Source: Osedax fenrisi | Taxonomy: Eukaryota > Annelida > Polychaeta > Sabellida > Siboglinidae | Direction of reading: 5' to 3' | Length of the DNA stretch: 64,000 bases | NCBI GenBank assembly: GCA_964019155.1 | Contig: OZ025243.1 | Location: 21,472,441-21,536,440, forward strand | Part shown: positions 1 through 12,745 of the stretch, piece by piece | Layout of the letters: each line of letters opens with the position of its first letter | Numbering within the stretch: the first letter of the stretch is position 1 | Position numbers and translations under genes: made by a program | Notes under the pieces: generated by a model | The model's input: only the letters and a program-made list of their open reading frames with translations | Databases searched by the model: none | Told to the model about the DNA's origin: nothing

Positions 1-860
1 TTAATAATTTCTTTGTACTCTATGAAGGATTTCTCCCATAGAGCTAGTTCATCCGAAGATGGTGACAACGGTTCACATTTCCAATCAATCTTTGAATCAT
101 TACATGGTCTGAGTTCATAACGCGATGTACGATAATTGAAAATACATTTATGACCCGTGACTATACCTGATTTGCATGCATGAAAGAGTACTCTACCATT
201 CATGAATGCAGTATCAGATAATTGTGGTCTAAAGAATAGTTTAGAAAAATTACTATCTTTTAGTTTATTTCGAGAAGATATTATAGCGTCATAGATAAAA
301 GGAGAAGATAATGTAAGAAAAGCGCGGTTAGATTTAAAAGATATAGTAGTAATAGTGTTAGGGTCAAGGTCAAGTTTGGAAAGAATAGATTTTAGAAAAG
401 GCAGATTCCGTTGAGACTATTCAAGATTCTCAATAACAAGTGAAGGAGTAAGAGGAACAGGAATGTGTGCAGATTTATTACGAGAGCTAGTAGATGAAGA
501 AGAATTAGTGAATAGTGAGGCATATGTTTTAGTTGCATTAATATGTGGGGGATTAGAAATATATGAGGTATTAGAAATAGATGAGGCATGAGAAATATGA
601 TTAGAAGAAGTGAGGAGAGATGTAATATTAATAGATTGATTTTTTAGGTCTACTAGACTAGATTCAACCCTTATTATGAGATCCTCCATTGATTTCACGT
701 CCAGTGGGTCAGGTGAGTGACGTGGCATTGCTGACGGAGAGGTAGTGGAGTCACGACAGCTAGCACAGGTAAACATGAAACACGGTGAGTTCATCAATTG
801 GATCGAGAGTTTAGACGGCTTGTTGTTGTTCCCCCACGAGAATGAGGTCTCCTCTGCAGC

Positions 861-894
<34 letters not shown>

Positions 895-896
895 AA
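1..896 (-). pseudogene. LINE ORF1-like remnant, interrupted by an in-frame stop and cut by the window edge
   Basis: On the minus strand a frame runs from about 896 down to a TAG at 417-419. The same frame then stays open from 416 to the window edge. The downstream part reads like the RNA-binding domain of non-LTR retrotransposon ORF1 proteins: NLPFLKSILSKLDLDPNTI, then NKLKDSNFSKLFFRP, then a G-x-C-x-S-G run and RYELRPCN. The upstream part has a short Cys pair (FTCASC) and a Ser/Asn/Ile-rich linker. The first residues (a His-Thr run) are only the translation of a GT microsatellite, so the true start is probably an internal Met, or has been lost. The reverse transcriptase ORF would lie beyond the left edge. 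The class (LINE ORF1) is inferred from the motif pattern, and the family is not identified. Confidence 0.6.
858..893. repeat. (GT)n microsatellite
   Basis: A near-perfect GT run lies at the 5' side of the minus-strand LINE ORF1 remnant and accounts for the His-Thr run translated there. Confidence 0.9.
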
Positions 897-2205
897 TAAA
901 CTCTAATGTATCTAATTATAATATTATAAAATATAGTGTAATTACGAGAATGTATATTTGAACAATTTTATCTAGTAAATTATTGAATATTCAAAATATA
1001 ATTTTAAATTTATATGAAATACATATATTTTAATTATAATAACATTTTCATGAATTTTATTAATAATATTTTATTAATTATCATATATATATATATTAAT
1101 ATATTATGGATTATTTTAATAGAATAATATTAGAAAAAACATATACTATTATTCTATTATTTTCTTTTAATTAATTCATTGATATAGTTGATTAAAATTA
1201 AAATATACATATTATGCAGAACAGTATGTAATAATAAGGATGTAATAGAAGGTAATAATACAAATGTAACCGTTGATAATAATTAATGAGACATATGCTT
1301 CAACATTACCCTTACTACTTTTCCATGTTGATGATTCTATTATGATATTATTTTAATACTTAAAATAGCCTATATATTTTATAATAAATTATAATAGAAA
1401 ATAAATAGATTAATTTTTAACAAATATTTAAATAAACGTTATAACTCACAATTTCGTTATATTGCAATGTTGTATTTACAAAAATAAATTGCATTATTGT
1501 ATCGATATATAAGAATGAATATTAATATATTCAGCACCAACATAAATGTATGGGATTATGTGAAACCATAAATACTATCGACTATATATAAATAAATATG
1601 TTATATCTAATTATTTTAAAATATATCTTCAAATCAATTTAAAACTATTATTTGAAAGGAAATTTCTATTTTAATTTGCATTGTAAATAATCACAGAAAT
1701 TATTATAGTTGGCTTCATTTAATGCTTTATTTGTATCATGTTTAACTATCTTTAAGAACTAATAATTTTAGGATAATTTAATAATTATCAAAAATGTTAC
1801 TATTTTAAAATAAGTAACATTATTATTTTAATTATTTATTTGATTAATATATGGTTTTAATCTTTTAAACAAAAATCAGAAATATAAATACCCGATTATA
1901 TTAAATTGATAAATAAAATTAAAATATATATTATAGTACTCTAATTATAAAATCTATTATAATCTATTATTGACTTTTTATCGTATTTAATTATAAAATT
2001 AAATTATTATTAAGGTATATATGAGCCTTTAAATTTAAATTACCTTTCTTAACAGTATTTACATTTAAGAGATTTCATTAACATTAAATATTACACGAAA
2101 TATCAAAGTATTATATTTGACTATAATATATATATATATATATATATTGTAATCACATTATCATCTTCAATAGAAAGTAATATGTTATTTTCTCGCAACA
2201 TTCAG
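897..2205. other. AT-rich spacer, no feature recognised
   Basis: This is extremely AT-rich sequence with short AT runs (for example 1084-1096 and 2127-2147). I searched both strands for further upstream exons of the MSP-domain gene and found none convincing. Confidence 0.6.
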
Positions 2206-3796
2206 GTGAAAACCACATCTCCCGCAAGATTCAAAGTGAAGCCACCCCAAGGAGTGATATTACCCAATCAGAGTTCAGAGATATACATCATATTACTCGC
2301 AGGTAAACACCCCGCCCCCACCCCACCACCCCCACTATCATTGCGTAAGCTATATATATAGCTGATGCAGCTGCTTCGGTAGTAGTTTCACTACTAAATC
2401 ATAGCCTTAAACTTGTAACTGCTCCCTTCGCAAGGTGAAACTGCCAGAGACATAATAGATAGGTTTCTCATCTTAGCTATTGTCATCTCAGAAGATGTGT
2501 CCACTAATCCTCAACAACTAAAGGTAAGATCATCTATTAATTCTGCATTCATCTTATTTATTTATTTTATAATATATATAATATAGTCTACATTATATTT
2601 ACCATCATTAATTAGATTCAATTATAATTTAATAATTTCTATAATAATAATATTTCATTAGAAGTTTTTGTTTATAATGGTTTATATAATAGATGTAATA
2701 CAAATTATAATTATCTAATATAAATCCATTCTAAGAGACTTAAATTAAGATTAATATCATTAATATTGTCATCATACAGATAAGTTGAATACGTAAGCAT
2801 GAACGAAATATTTAAGTTTTCTAAATACATTAAAATTTAATTTAAATTAATAATAAATGTAAATAAAATTATATATTTCTTTATTACCCCGTAATCCACA
2901 TACTAATAATAATCGACAACTAAATATTAGGTTGACTGGTCTAATTACCCACCTATATAACCACCCACTTTTAGAATCCACCTATATGTAGGTCGGTATA
3001 CCCACCCACATTTATAACCCTCCCTAACCACCCTCTTTTTGGACCCACCTATACAACCACCCCGCGCCCCACTTTCAGGAACTCTGGAAGACGGCCACTT
3101 CCCCTGAATCAAGTCTACCCCCGGCTAGTTACATGGAACATCGTCTCGGCTGCAGCATCACTGAGAACATCTCCTCCTCCTCTTCCTCCTCGTCATCTAA
3201 GCCAGCCTCTTCCGGTGATATCGCCTCACAGGTCTGTCTCTACACCTACCTCATAGTGTGTGTGTGTGTGGGTGTGTGTGTGTGGGGGGGTGGTATGTGT
3301 ATATAGTGAGAGCTATACTACTTTCTACTTACCCGCCTTTGACTGTATCGCGCTGTATCTTAGTTTAAATAAGTATACGTATTATTACTTAAATATAAAT
3401 ATAGATTATATGCGTTCGTACACGGGTAGAAGTAGTCAATTCATTACGTCGTTATACTAAACGTAAAGTTTAAATTATATTTATTTCATTATAAATCTCC
3501 ACCAATGATTAATATTAATTAGCAATACCTATTTATAATATGTTCGATACTATTACTCTTAATATATATCTCTCGGCTAATGCGCTAACACTCGACAGGT
3601 AAATAAAATGGACGCCCAATATAAAACCCAATCTCTCCAAATGAAGGTATTGATCTCGATGAATGCGTTCATTATCATTCTTCTATTGTTTGTATTGTTC
3701 TCGTCCTCCTCCGCGGGTATTAAAGATTGCCCAGTAGCGCCCTCTATAGCGGCGGCGATCAACGAGGCCGTAGTTCAGAATCGTACGGAATTCTAG
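2206..3796 (+). CDS. MSP-domain tail-anchored protein, MOSPD2/VAP-like, C-terminal four exons (5' end missing)
   Basis: Four exons join in phase: 2206-2302, 2435-2523, 3079-3231 and 3599-3796 (stop TAG 3794-3796). They encode the back half of an MSP (major sperm protein) domain: VKTTSPARFKVKPPQGVILP, the segment seen in VAP and MOSPD2 proteins. Then come DRFLILAIVI and ELWK...YMEHRLGC, the latter most like MOSPD2. A Ser-rich linker (exon 3) leads to a single hydrophobic helix, NAFIIILLLFVLF, near the C-terminus, so the protein is probably tail-anchored. MSP domains of this family sit on the ER and bind FFAT motifs at membrane contact sites (family knowledge). All junctions have GT and AG; the exon 3 donor is GTCTGT. 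The N-terminal part of the MSP domain and anything before it (a CRAL-TRIO domain in MOSPD2) must lie upstream, but I could not find it in 1-2205. VAP rather than MOSPD2 remains possible. Confidence 0.8.
2303..2340 (+). other. C-rich tract at the start of an intron
   Basis: Directly after the donor of the first visible MSP-gene exon lies a run of C-blocks (ACCCCGCCCCCACCCCACC). It stands out in a roughly 25% GC background. It could form an i-motif, or a G-quadruplex on the other strand. Confidence 0.5.
2925..3078. repeat. Degenerate CCACCTATA/CCACCC minisatellite in intron
   Basis: Imperfect units related to CCCACCTATATAACCA recur up to the acceptor at 3078 and supply the pyrimidine-rich tract of that splice site. 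Confidence 0.5.
3257..3293. repeat. (GT)n microsatellite with G-run
   Basis: A GT run interrupted by GGG and ended by a seven-G block, in the last intron of the MSP-domain gene, 25 nt after the donor. Confidence 0.85.
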
Positions 3797-6160
3797 CCCG
3801 TGCCCAGAACCTCCAATCCTTCCTCCTCCATTACTGCCCTCCATTTCGATGCCATACTAACGAATAGACTTCTATTATTGTTATATCGATTGTTATATTT
3901 TATACGTCGCCTTTCCCCCTCACACACGCGATCGACATCCTTTAATCATTACTCATACAACGACTATGACTCATACAACGACTATGACTCATCTTGTATT
4001 AGAAGCCACAGTGCGAATTGTATTGCACAATTTCACATCATTCGTATCTCATCATATAGATAAAATATATATATTAATATTAATATAAATATTTTTTCAT
4101 CGATAATATACTATATTTAATACTATGCTTTGTTCATTTGATTATCGAGGTTTGAGATTTTCTAATTGCTTCACTACATTTTGATTGCTAGAAATCACGC
4201 AATTTAAAATTAGATCCCCATCTGGTGTTGATATGATAAATATGATTTTGTATTTAAATTATTAAATTTTAAAAATTCTATTTATAAAATTTATTAAATT
4301 ATTTATTTAATTTGTTATTTTAAAAAATCTTAAATCAATTTTCAATATAAAATTAACTTAAATATAATATTTGTCATATATATTATAATATGCATGGCAT
4401 TTTTTTGTAATTTTTGCTTATTTTCTATTTAAATGAAATGGATTTTAAATATAACTAATGTATATATAATTATCAATAATTTGTATATATTAATTATATT
4501 TTATTAAACTTAATTATAATTCATATTTTAGATTTAAGAAAAGATGAAAACAAATAATATATAACAATATCATATATAACAATATTCTGGTGGACATTAA
4601 TATTTATGTTCAAAACTTTGGTATTTCTTTTATTATTTTAATTCAATATACTATTATTTATTGAAATTGCTCATTAATTTAATTTTAACAAATATCTATT
4701 AAATTATAATGATATAAATAATGTGTATTAGTAACATAAATAAAATATATTTTATTATCTGTTTCCAGTAATATTGCAAGAACAGGATTTTTTAAGCCAA
4801 CGCATATTTATTGAAAGTTATCTTTTCCGCTTGACTTATTTTATCATATTTTATATTGGTCCAATAGTACAAATTTTAATATTATACAAAAATTAATGCA
4901 AAAACTTGTTTTTAAATCAATGTTTTCAATATGATTATATTTAATTAATAATATAATTTAATAAACATTATATTATTTGGAATATTTCATTTGACCTAAA
5001 TCATAAAAAAATATTGTTAAGGGGATCCCGCACATTTAAAGTATTGTAATTTATTTATTTTCATTTTTTTTTTTATTCCATAATAATACTTATTGTAGTG
5101 TTTTTTAGTATCTGTAAAAAAAGTATTCATGAATTCAGAAATTCAATTCTAGAAATTGCATAAAAATGTGTTAAAAAAATATTACATTTTTACTGCTGTC
5201 AAACTTCAAACGCTGTTTTCTCAGAATAATTATTTCGCGCTAGCTATGTGCATTCAAACATATAGAACATACAAACTATTATAATTATAATATTAATTTT
5301 TGTTACTCTATAGAATTAAATTATGTGAATAGTAAAATAGAGAGATAATTAATAACATGTATAGTAGTCGTTGTATAAAATGATAATTTCTATAGAAATA
5401 CCATAATTTTATTGCTAATTTTTAATTTAGATATATATAATATAATAAATAATAATATTAAAAATAAATTTGTATTATCCTATGCATGTATATGTTATGA
5501 ATACAATACAAAAAATTAAGTCAATTGAATGAATATAATATCATAAGCATAAGCCCAAAAGTGTAAATTTATATACATTTAATCTGCCTGCAATGATCGA
5601 AATTAAACCACAAAGTTGTAAATAAATTAAAATTAAATATTTTTTATAATAACACATACAATATTATATTTAATATATACAATGTGTAGTCGAAATATAA
5701 TAATTATTAAAATAAAATAAAATTTACAATAACACAAATTATCACCAATTTGTTAATTATGTATATGCTTTATATGATGTTAAATATATATACAAGATTA
5801 TGAGTTTAATTCTAATAAATATAAATAATTAATAATGCACATTAACTAGAAAGTTATTTATAAACATTCATAAGATGTTTAAATTAAAGATTGGTATATA
5901 CCTATTATGTTAAAATATAGAGTATTTATAAAAAATAACTAAAATATTTAGTATAATTTAAGAAATTATAATATAACTAATATTATAAATAATTTTTATT
6001 TATATAACGTTAACATTGATTATGAAGATTCATTTTTATCAAACAAATTTAATAAAAATAGAAACGATAATATTATAAGAACAACATAATTATATATAAT
6101 TTTCTCTAGAATGAACACAGATACCAAAATATTTAGAATATTAACTGTCAAGTATTGTAA
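3797..6160. other. 3' flank of the MSP gene and AT-rich spacer
   Basis: 3797 to about 4060 is probably 3' UTR. It has moderate GC and an 18-bp direct duplication (CTCATACAACGACTATGA at about 3949-3984). The rest is AT-rich with no recognisable gene. 4880-4990 holds a partial copy of a dispersed repeat that also occurs at 24628-24970 and 55137-55470. Confidence 0.5.
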
Positions 6161-6810
6161 GTGTAATATCACATCTGATACTCCAGAACAATCGTGAACA
6201 TCATCCGTCCAGAATCTATTCTGTCGACGACTCTTTCGACTGAGTCTTGTAATATTGCTTTTACCACCGTATCATGTATTGAGATAGGTCTCCTACCTAG
6301 CTTACTTTTCTTTAAGGTGCATAACATATGTTCGTAATTACCTTCTAGTGGTTTCATCGTGTAGTTTTAACGATATGTTGAGATCTTCTATACACTTTTC
6401 TTTAATATTCGTTAATTACCAAAACCGTGCCCATTACCCACCCATATAACAATGTAGAGAATAAAGTGAGTTGTAGGTTAAATTGAAGTTTAAAGTAGAT
6501 AGCTATACTTTACTATATCGCCTCCAGCATCACAAGTATCAATGTCGCCGTGACTGTTCTAATAGTGATCTCTTTTTGCTAATTTATTTATACGTTTGTT
6601 TTACTTCTTCAAGAATGTTTCTATATTAATAGAGACCTTCACGATATTGTTGTCGTTATTTATTAGTACATTATTCATTTTAGCTTACTTACGTACCGTC
6701 GCTTGTCACCAATGCATATATCAGGTATTGTAGTTCTTGTATTGAATCTATCGAGATGTCAATAGTATCATTAAATCGTAGATTGCTAATTTGTTCGGAC
6801 TCCTTTTGAA
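6160..6810 (-). pseudogene. Decayed LINE reverse transcriptase fragment
   Basis: The minus strand carries, in different frames, ISNLRFNDTIDISIDSIQEL (about 6690-6795). This resembles the reverse transcriptase palm signature ISNLRFADDIDLI, with the FADD motif changed to FNDT. About 400 nt downstream is RKSRRQNRFWTDDVHDCSG (about 6170-6260), which resembles the basic GRQ...RW.DD....G C-terminus of such elements. Frames are broken by several stops and indels, so this is a fossil. The identification is by motif recall only. Confidence 0.45.
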
Positions 6811-6814
6811 ATCT

Positions 6815-8490
6815 TCGAGATTTACACATGGTTTACAGGAATTTCTTGCATTAGTGCCTCTTGAGTTATTATGTGTGGAACTTTCCATATGCATCCGATA
6901 TCTAGTTCACCACTAATTCTTACATAATATGTTTACCGTCTGGTTAATTAGGGTGACGCACGCACAGTGTGTGACTGCACTTGCATCCCTAATTAGCTAG
7001 TACAATATTGTCACTTCGGTCACAACCATTATAAGCACCACTAGCCTTCGGATACACGCTTCCAAGGCACGCAAGTTTCATGTATTCGTTTAGTAATAAA
7101 GCTTATATACAAAACCCACATAAATCTCTTCACAGTATAACAGAAGTGTGTTGAAGTGTACGGTACACTGAGCCACTCGACGGGCTACACAACCTTACAT
7201 TATTTTATTTTATTACTAAACTATTATTATTTAGAATATCCTCGTTTAATATGAAAATGTGACTATAGCCAGTACATGTACAGATTGCAGTCTGTACTGC
7301 TAATATATTTACACAGAATTCATCTAATTTCATCAGCAATTATTCCTTGAATAGGAGAATATCGAATATATATTTGATATTCTGAATCAAACTAAACGGG
7401 GGGCCATATGGCACCAAGTTGATTTTGATTACAATTGCAGAGGTCCACTTTAAAATATGTTACATGTATCGATATATACTTTAACATTATAATAACATAT
7501 AATTATATATATATCTTATAATATTACCTTATATACTACATGAGAATTTTCCAAATAAGTTTAGAATATACACTGATGTTTCAAATAACGAAATGACTAT
7601 TTTAAATTTCACCTCATATATCGTAATCAAAACAAACGAAGGCCATATTCGATACAGATCCTTGAATAACATGTCTACCATATTTCCCCATCATTCCCAC
7701 CCTGTCTCCCCAAGTGTTTACATCGAATCTTACAATTAAGAAGAATTAAGAATAATTAATATTACTATATAGTGTACCTACCTATATTACACATATGTGT
7801 ACTTATTAGCAAAGCCTATTAAGTAAAAGGGCTTTGCTGTTAGTAAGAACTCGGAATTATAAGATTATGGTGAATTCATCATAATTGACTTAGGAAAGAT
7901 CATAAATTAAATATATCAAATAATATATGTAGGATAGATATAAATTATATAAATATAATTAGATTAATTAATTATTATATTTAAAATTAGTTGAACAGTG
8001 GTATTATTAGTTAGTAGGTAATGAGAAAGTAGATTAACAAATCAATTAATTAAATATTGATTAGTAACTTTATACATACTGATTAGTAACTTTACAATAT
8101 TATAAACATACAAATTGGGATAAATCAATTAACAAGATAGTTTAATTATAGAAATATATATAATTAGAATTGTTGACATGTTTTTTACATATCTCCTATA
8201 CAAAATACATGCATATCAGGTAGGTTACTAGTATACTAGTATACCTACTTGGTATTACCTATAGTATGTACTATAGTATATGCAAGGACATGTCCTTGGT
8301 ATATGTACCTATAGATACTAGCGGACATAGATATGTCAAGGTTAGTTATTGCTATGGGTGATATCTCCAGACACAGATAAACACATCAAGCTCGCTGGAC
8401 TATTTAATAGGCTACTTATATGTATATTTATGACCTATATAGGTCAGTTTACATGTATTCTAGTAGTCTATCCTAACCATAATTAATATC
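6815..8490. other. Spacer with palindromes and short repeats
   Basis: No gene recognised. It contains an imperfect inverted pair around 6945-7000 (TTAATTAGGG ... CCCTAATTAG). Two copies of an AATCAAACAAACGGGGGCCATATTCG-like motif occur at about 7384-7412 and 7627-7655, with a third at 52269-52297. A cluster of perfect palindromes lies at 8226-8298. Confidence 0.5.
8226..8298. repeat. Cluster of short perfect palindromes
   Basis: TACTAGTATACTAGTA (8226-8241), CTATAGTA-TG-TACTATAG (about 8259-8276) and CAAGGACATGTCCTTG (8283-8298) follow one another within about 75 bp. Their role is unknown; they may be the end of a decayed transposable element. Confidence 0.6.
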
Positions 8491-8850
8491 ATTAGTGTTA
8501 TGTAAGCGTAGACATAGTCGTCGTCGTCGCGGCGCTATTGTCGGTTACATAATAAAAGCGAATCAACTAATCAACCGGCGCACTAGAAGTCGCCGCGCAA
8601 TACAATCGCGGCATTGTACGACGGCGGCGGCGGGGGGATTGTTAACTCTCCGTTACGCTTCAGTGATTCCGTCGTCGGTCGCCCCCCCCCCCATTGTTAG
8701 TCTACGCGAGCGCTAGTCTAGGTCGACTCGCCAACGTAACAAATAGATTATCGACCCGGTGCTCGGTCGCAACGCATTCGATTATATAAGCGCAGACTAC
8801 AGCCGCGCCAATAGTTCTTTATTTACAACTACGACTAAGATATCGTCGAC
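8490..8850 (+). promoter_or_regulatory. CpG-rich island with TATA-like box upstream of the AK5-N-like gene
   Basis: Dense CG dinucleotides and G/C runs (CGGCGGCGGCGGGGGG at about 8620-8637; a 13-C run near 8680) stand out sharply from the AT-rich surroundings. TATATAAG at 8783-8790 followed by CGCAGAC resembles a core promoter. The first exon of the AK5-N-like gene starts 370 bp further on, the same strand and a plausible distance. The open frame inside (8495-8716) is Arg-rich with no recognisable domain, and I do not call it a gene. Confidence 0.45.
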
Positions 8851-9159
8851 TAAAATATACCGTCAGTAATCCTCTCCCATATATGGTATATAATATACTC
8901 GCATTAGGGTTATTATTTACGTACTAATCAACTGATTTCAATAACTGATAATAAGACTTTTATATAGTATTATAATTATTTTTATCATCAGAGTCACGTG
9001 GTAAAAATAACATCATATTGGAACATATCTCACATTTAGTAGTCACCTACTGCTAAAGTTAACATTTAGTTAAGGTTAACTAGACATTTATAAAAACGCC
9101 GACTTATATATATATACTTTTAAAATAATTATTCCTACTTATTAAATAACTTCTCAAAT

Positions 9160-12100
9160 ATGATCGAGAGATTTGAAGATCAGATTTCCTATGAAAGAAA
9201 GCAAAAGACTAAACATTATTTAGCAGAAAAAGAAATATCACAACTTTTCGAGGTAACCATTATGACTTATATATGAAAATAAGTTAATCTATATATTTAT
9301 TTATATATATACATAATCAAATATATATATATATATATTATCATATCAAATGAAATGTTCACTCAGATTTCTACTATATATATATATTTGAAAATAATTT
9401 ATTTTTAATTTTATTATTTTATTATTTTTAACTATACGACATTTTATAATATATATATTTTATTTAATAAATAATATCGTGAATTTTGAGTTTTATTTGA
9501 ATGAATAAGTCACTTGTGATTCATATATCATTCATTATGGCATTGTATTTATGTCATAAAGTGTATGTGAAATATTTCATATTTTAAAAATTTACGAAAA
9601 TATTTGTAAATTATTTGCAAAGATCAAATGTGTCTACAGAATTTTTTTACGAAAATGTTTGAAAAAAAATTCAAATTATTCGCAACTAATTTTGTTTAAT
9701 TAAAGGGGATATTTTCTATTTATCAAAATTAATTTATGTCGAATACAATTATATCAATAATATTAAATATGGTAATCTAGTATGGACTCCTTTAGCTTCG
9801 AAGTTAAATGAGGCCATGAGTCTGGAGACTGAGTTAGACTGTTTTCTTATATGCCCTTACTTTATGGATATCATTAATATATCCTATTTAACCAATTTAA
9901 ACACATTTTTTTATTTTGGTATAGGTTTTCCTAGTCCTTTCATCCCATCCATGAACTTTGATGACTTTTTACTTATTACCAAATGGCTCTAATGTCCATT
10001 CGAAGCTCCATCCATTGTTCGGAACAATTTGTTCCATAATTAATAAATATAATAAAATGTATTCTTTAAATCTCAGTATAAATATATATATAGGTACCTT
10101 CTTGATATTATTTTCATCATTATTGCACGACCCCAGCAAATGTTGACATCCTCAGAACATCATTAGTATATACATTTGTTATCATACGATGTGGATACAT
10201 TATGTTTTGATGATTAACTTCATATATAATGCATTACCATTATATAGTGAATGTAGAAGTTATTAGAGGATGTTTTGAGGATGTAAGTGTTTGCTGGGAA
10301 ATTAAAAAATGTACTTATTTCTAGATAAAATTAAAGATGCATTTGTAACATTAAGCATGTTCTGACAATATAACGTATTAAGATTTAAGTAGTTTGCCTT
10401 AAAAAGTATAACTTATACTCGAACATTGGTAATATAAACTACACTATAGGTTAAGCCCTTTCAGAATGGTAACTTTTTATAAATATAGAAGGTTTTGTAT
10501 GAACTAGATAACATAATTAATGTAATATAACAAAAACAAATACAAAACATAATTATTAGAGCTGTGATACCTCATTCAATTTAATATTCCCAGTAATTCA
10601 ATACTAGACAAATTTTCACAAATTATTGTAATTTATTTACGAATTTTTAAAATTATTGTAAATAATTTACAGTTTCAAACTTTCTATATATTTAAAAAAA
10701 ATAAAACACGAAGTTTGTAAAATATTTGAAAAAATATTAAAATGATTTTGAAAATTTTACCAAAATAATTTGAAAATAATATGTTTGTACATTTTTTGAA
10801 AATAAAACCCAAAGTTTGCAAATCTTATTATTATTTTATCTTATCTTATTATCTAGCAATTCCTATATAAATTAATTAAAATATTTATTTACATTTTAAA
10901 ATATAATTTTATTGCAGATAAATGTTTAAATTTTGTAAAAAGTTTATTTTCTATTATTTATGATTAACGAACAAAATATAAAATAGATCAATGTTATTAT
11001 ATTTACATTGATTTTAATTAATATAAATTGATATACATATATGATATATTTAACGTCCTTATTAAGGGTTTTATATCTATTCAATGACAAAAAAACTGAG
11101 GATAGCTCTTCTAATATCAATTACACTGTTAATTCAGTTAAACTTATTTTTCAATCATTCAATGAAGGACAAATATACTTATTATATATTCTAATACATT
11201 TATTCTAAGCTTATATATATTTATTTTTAATATTATATTTTAACCATATTTTTTGTTTTTATTATATTCCCTAGATCATTTATTTTTTATTTGTAAATAT
11301 GTTGATATTTGACTAAATATTTACTAAATATTGAAAATTATATGCCACGTTTGCAAATAATTTTTGAAAAATATATGAAAATAATCGACAATTATTTTCG
11401 AAAATGTTTTAAATATCTGACAATAATTTGCGAAGTTTGAAAATGATTTTCGATAATTTACGAAAATAATTGAAAATTATTTTCGAAAATGTTTTAAATA
11501 TCTGACAATAATTTGAGAAGTTTGAAAATGATTTTCGATAATTTACGAAAATAATTGAAAATTATGTGCAACGAAATTTTCGAAAAATTTTGCAAATTAT
11601 TTTCAAATTTTGAAAATTATTTTCAATTTTTATTTACTCTGTCGAAGAGTTAGGATTTTAACATGGAGGAGTTATGAGGTATTTTGTAAAATCGTTTATA
11701 TAATTACAAATTAATTATCCCCTTATATCTTAACTATAGTTGGAATTATATATATGTCTATAAGACAAAATGTTTCTATTATTATTTTTGATTTTCCTGG
11801 AAATTTCAGGAAAATTGTATAACATTAAAATAAATAACAAATAATTATGTGTTATATATTAAGTAAATATAAGGTAAATATAATTTTAATATGTATACTA
11901 TTTTAATATACTTGCCTATTCGGATAGCATTAACAATTTTAAAATCAAAGCAACCACACACAATAGCTGAAGAACTTATTGTTCGTTGCGCTAAATATAT
12001 CGTGAAATGTATTGATAGTCAATTAAAATAAATTCAAGACGTATATTAAAAATGAATGCACTCTATGAGAAAAACAGCCATATATTGATAAATTAGTATC

Positions 12101-12745
12101 AAGAATTCAAATACACAATATTTAAAAATAATATATTACATATTTTATATATTTGTAATAAGTTATTTTTAATTTGTTTTATTTAAAAAAAATTATACCT
12201 GGGTCGTTTTATAAAAAAAAAAATTAAAAGGGGTCGCCGAAGAAAAAAGTCTAGGAATTACTGGTATTGAGTCTATACTATACATACCATACACTTAAGT
12301 TCTTGATTATTTACGTTGATCTTATTAATCAAATTTCTCACATGCTTATATTCAACTATTATCTATGGCGAGTAATATACTACGCAAAATATAGAGATGT
12401 TTAAACTGAATACGAGTTTACTTTCGTACTGTTTATATCATTTACTAATTGTAGTTAACTTAATAATAACTACAGAACCCATTGCTGTACACCTCCTCGC
12501 CCAAATATCACATATTTATAAGATCCTTGTTTTTTTGTAAAATAAATAAAATGAATAGCTATTCCTAATTCTTACCTACTATTAGCATATCATCACCGTT
12601 ATTGTAACCTATAATCCTATTATACCTCTAGAGTATAGCGACCGGTATTATCTACAACAGGCCCGCTGATCCGACTTCCTTCATTCAGAAGTGTCTGGAC
12701 AAGGTACGTCAAGGTGAAAAGGTGAAGTGGGACACGTTCATTTGA
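9160..12745 (+). CDS. Small stand-alone protein homologous to the N-terminal domain of adenylate kinase 5
   Basis: Two exons, 9160-9252 and 12632-12745 (stop TGA 12743-12745), join in phase 0 across a 3.4-kb GT-AG intron to give 68 residues. Exon 1 ends YLAEKEISQLFE. Exon 2 reads SIATGIIYNRPADPTSFIQK, CLDKVRQGEKVKWDTFI, then stop. This matches the N-terminal segment of AK5 (E/K-YL..EIPQLFE-SL..GLM...P.DP..YL..CL.KV...KVKWDTF), a helical dimerisation/docking-type (DPY30/RIIa-like) fold. In AK5 the kinase domains follow; here a stop follows immediately, so no P-loop kinase is encoded. The first ATG fits the family. An AATAAA lies at 12895-12900. A strong donor-like GTACGT at 12692 could allow a spliced isoform, though homology continues through it. 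Confidence 0.7.
10132..10298. mobile_element. MITE, 167 bp, with CCCAGCAAA termini
   Basis: The ends are inverted repeats: CCCAGCAAATGTTGACATCC ... and the reverse complement CCCAGCAAACACTTACATCC, about 30 bp imperfect. It lies in the intron of the AK5-N-like gene. No clear target duplication is visible. Confidence 0.6.
11375..11570. repeat. Two-copy tandem duplication, about 85 bp
   Basis: A unit containing TTTTCGAAAATGTTTTAAAT and ...GATTTTCGATAATTTACG is repeated twice with few differences. Related GAAAAT/TTTGCAAA-rich sequence occurs at 9590-9720 and 10600-10850. Confidence 0.7.

Noticed and set aside
3800..4063. 87-codon open frame after the MSP-gene stop
   Set aside because: Lies in the probable 3' UTR, low-complexity, contains an 18-bp direct duplication, no domain.
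8495..8716. Arg-rich open frame in the CpG island
   Set aside because: Composition follows CGG/CGT repeats; no domain and no splice context; better explained as promoter or 5' UTR.
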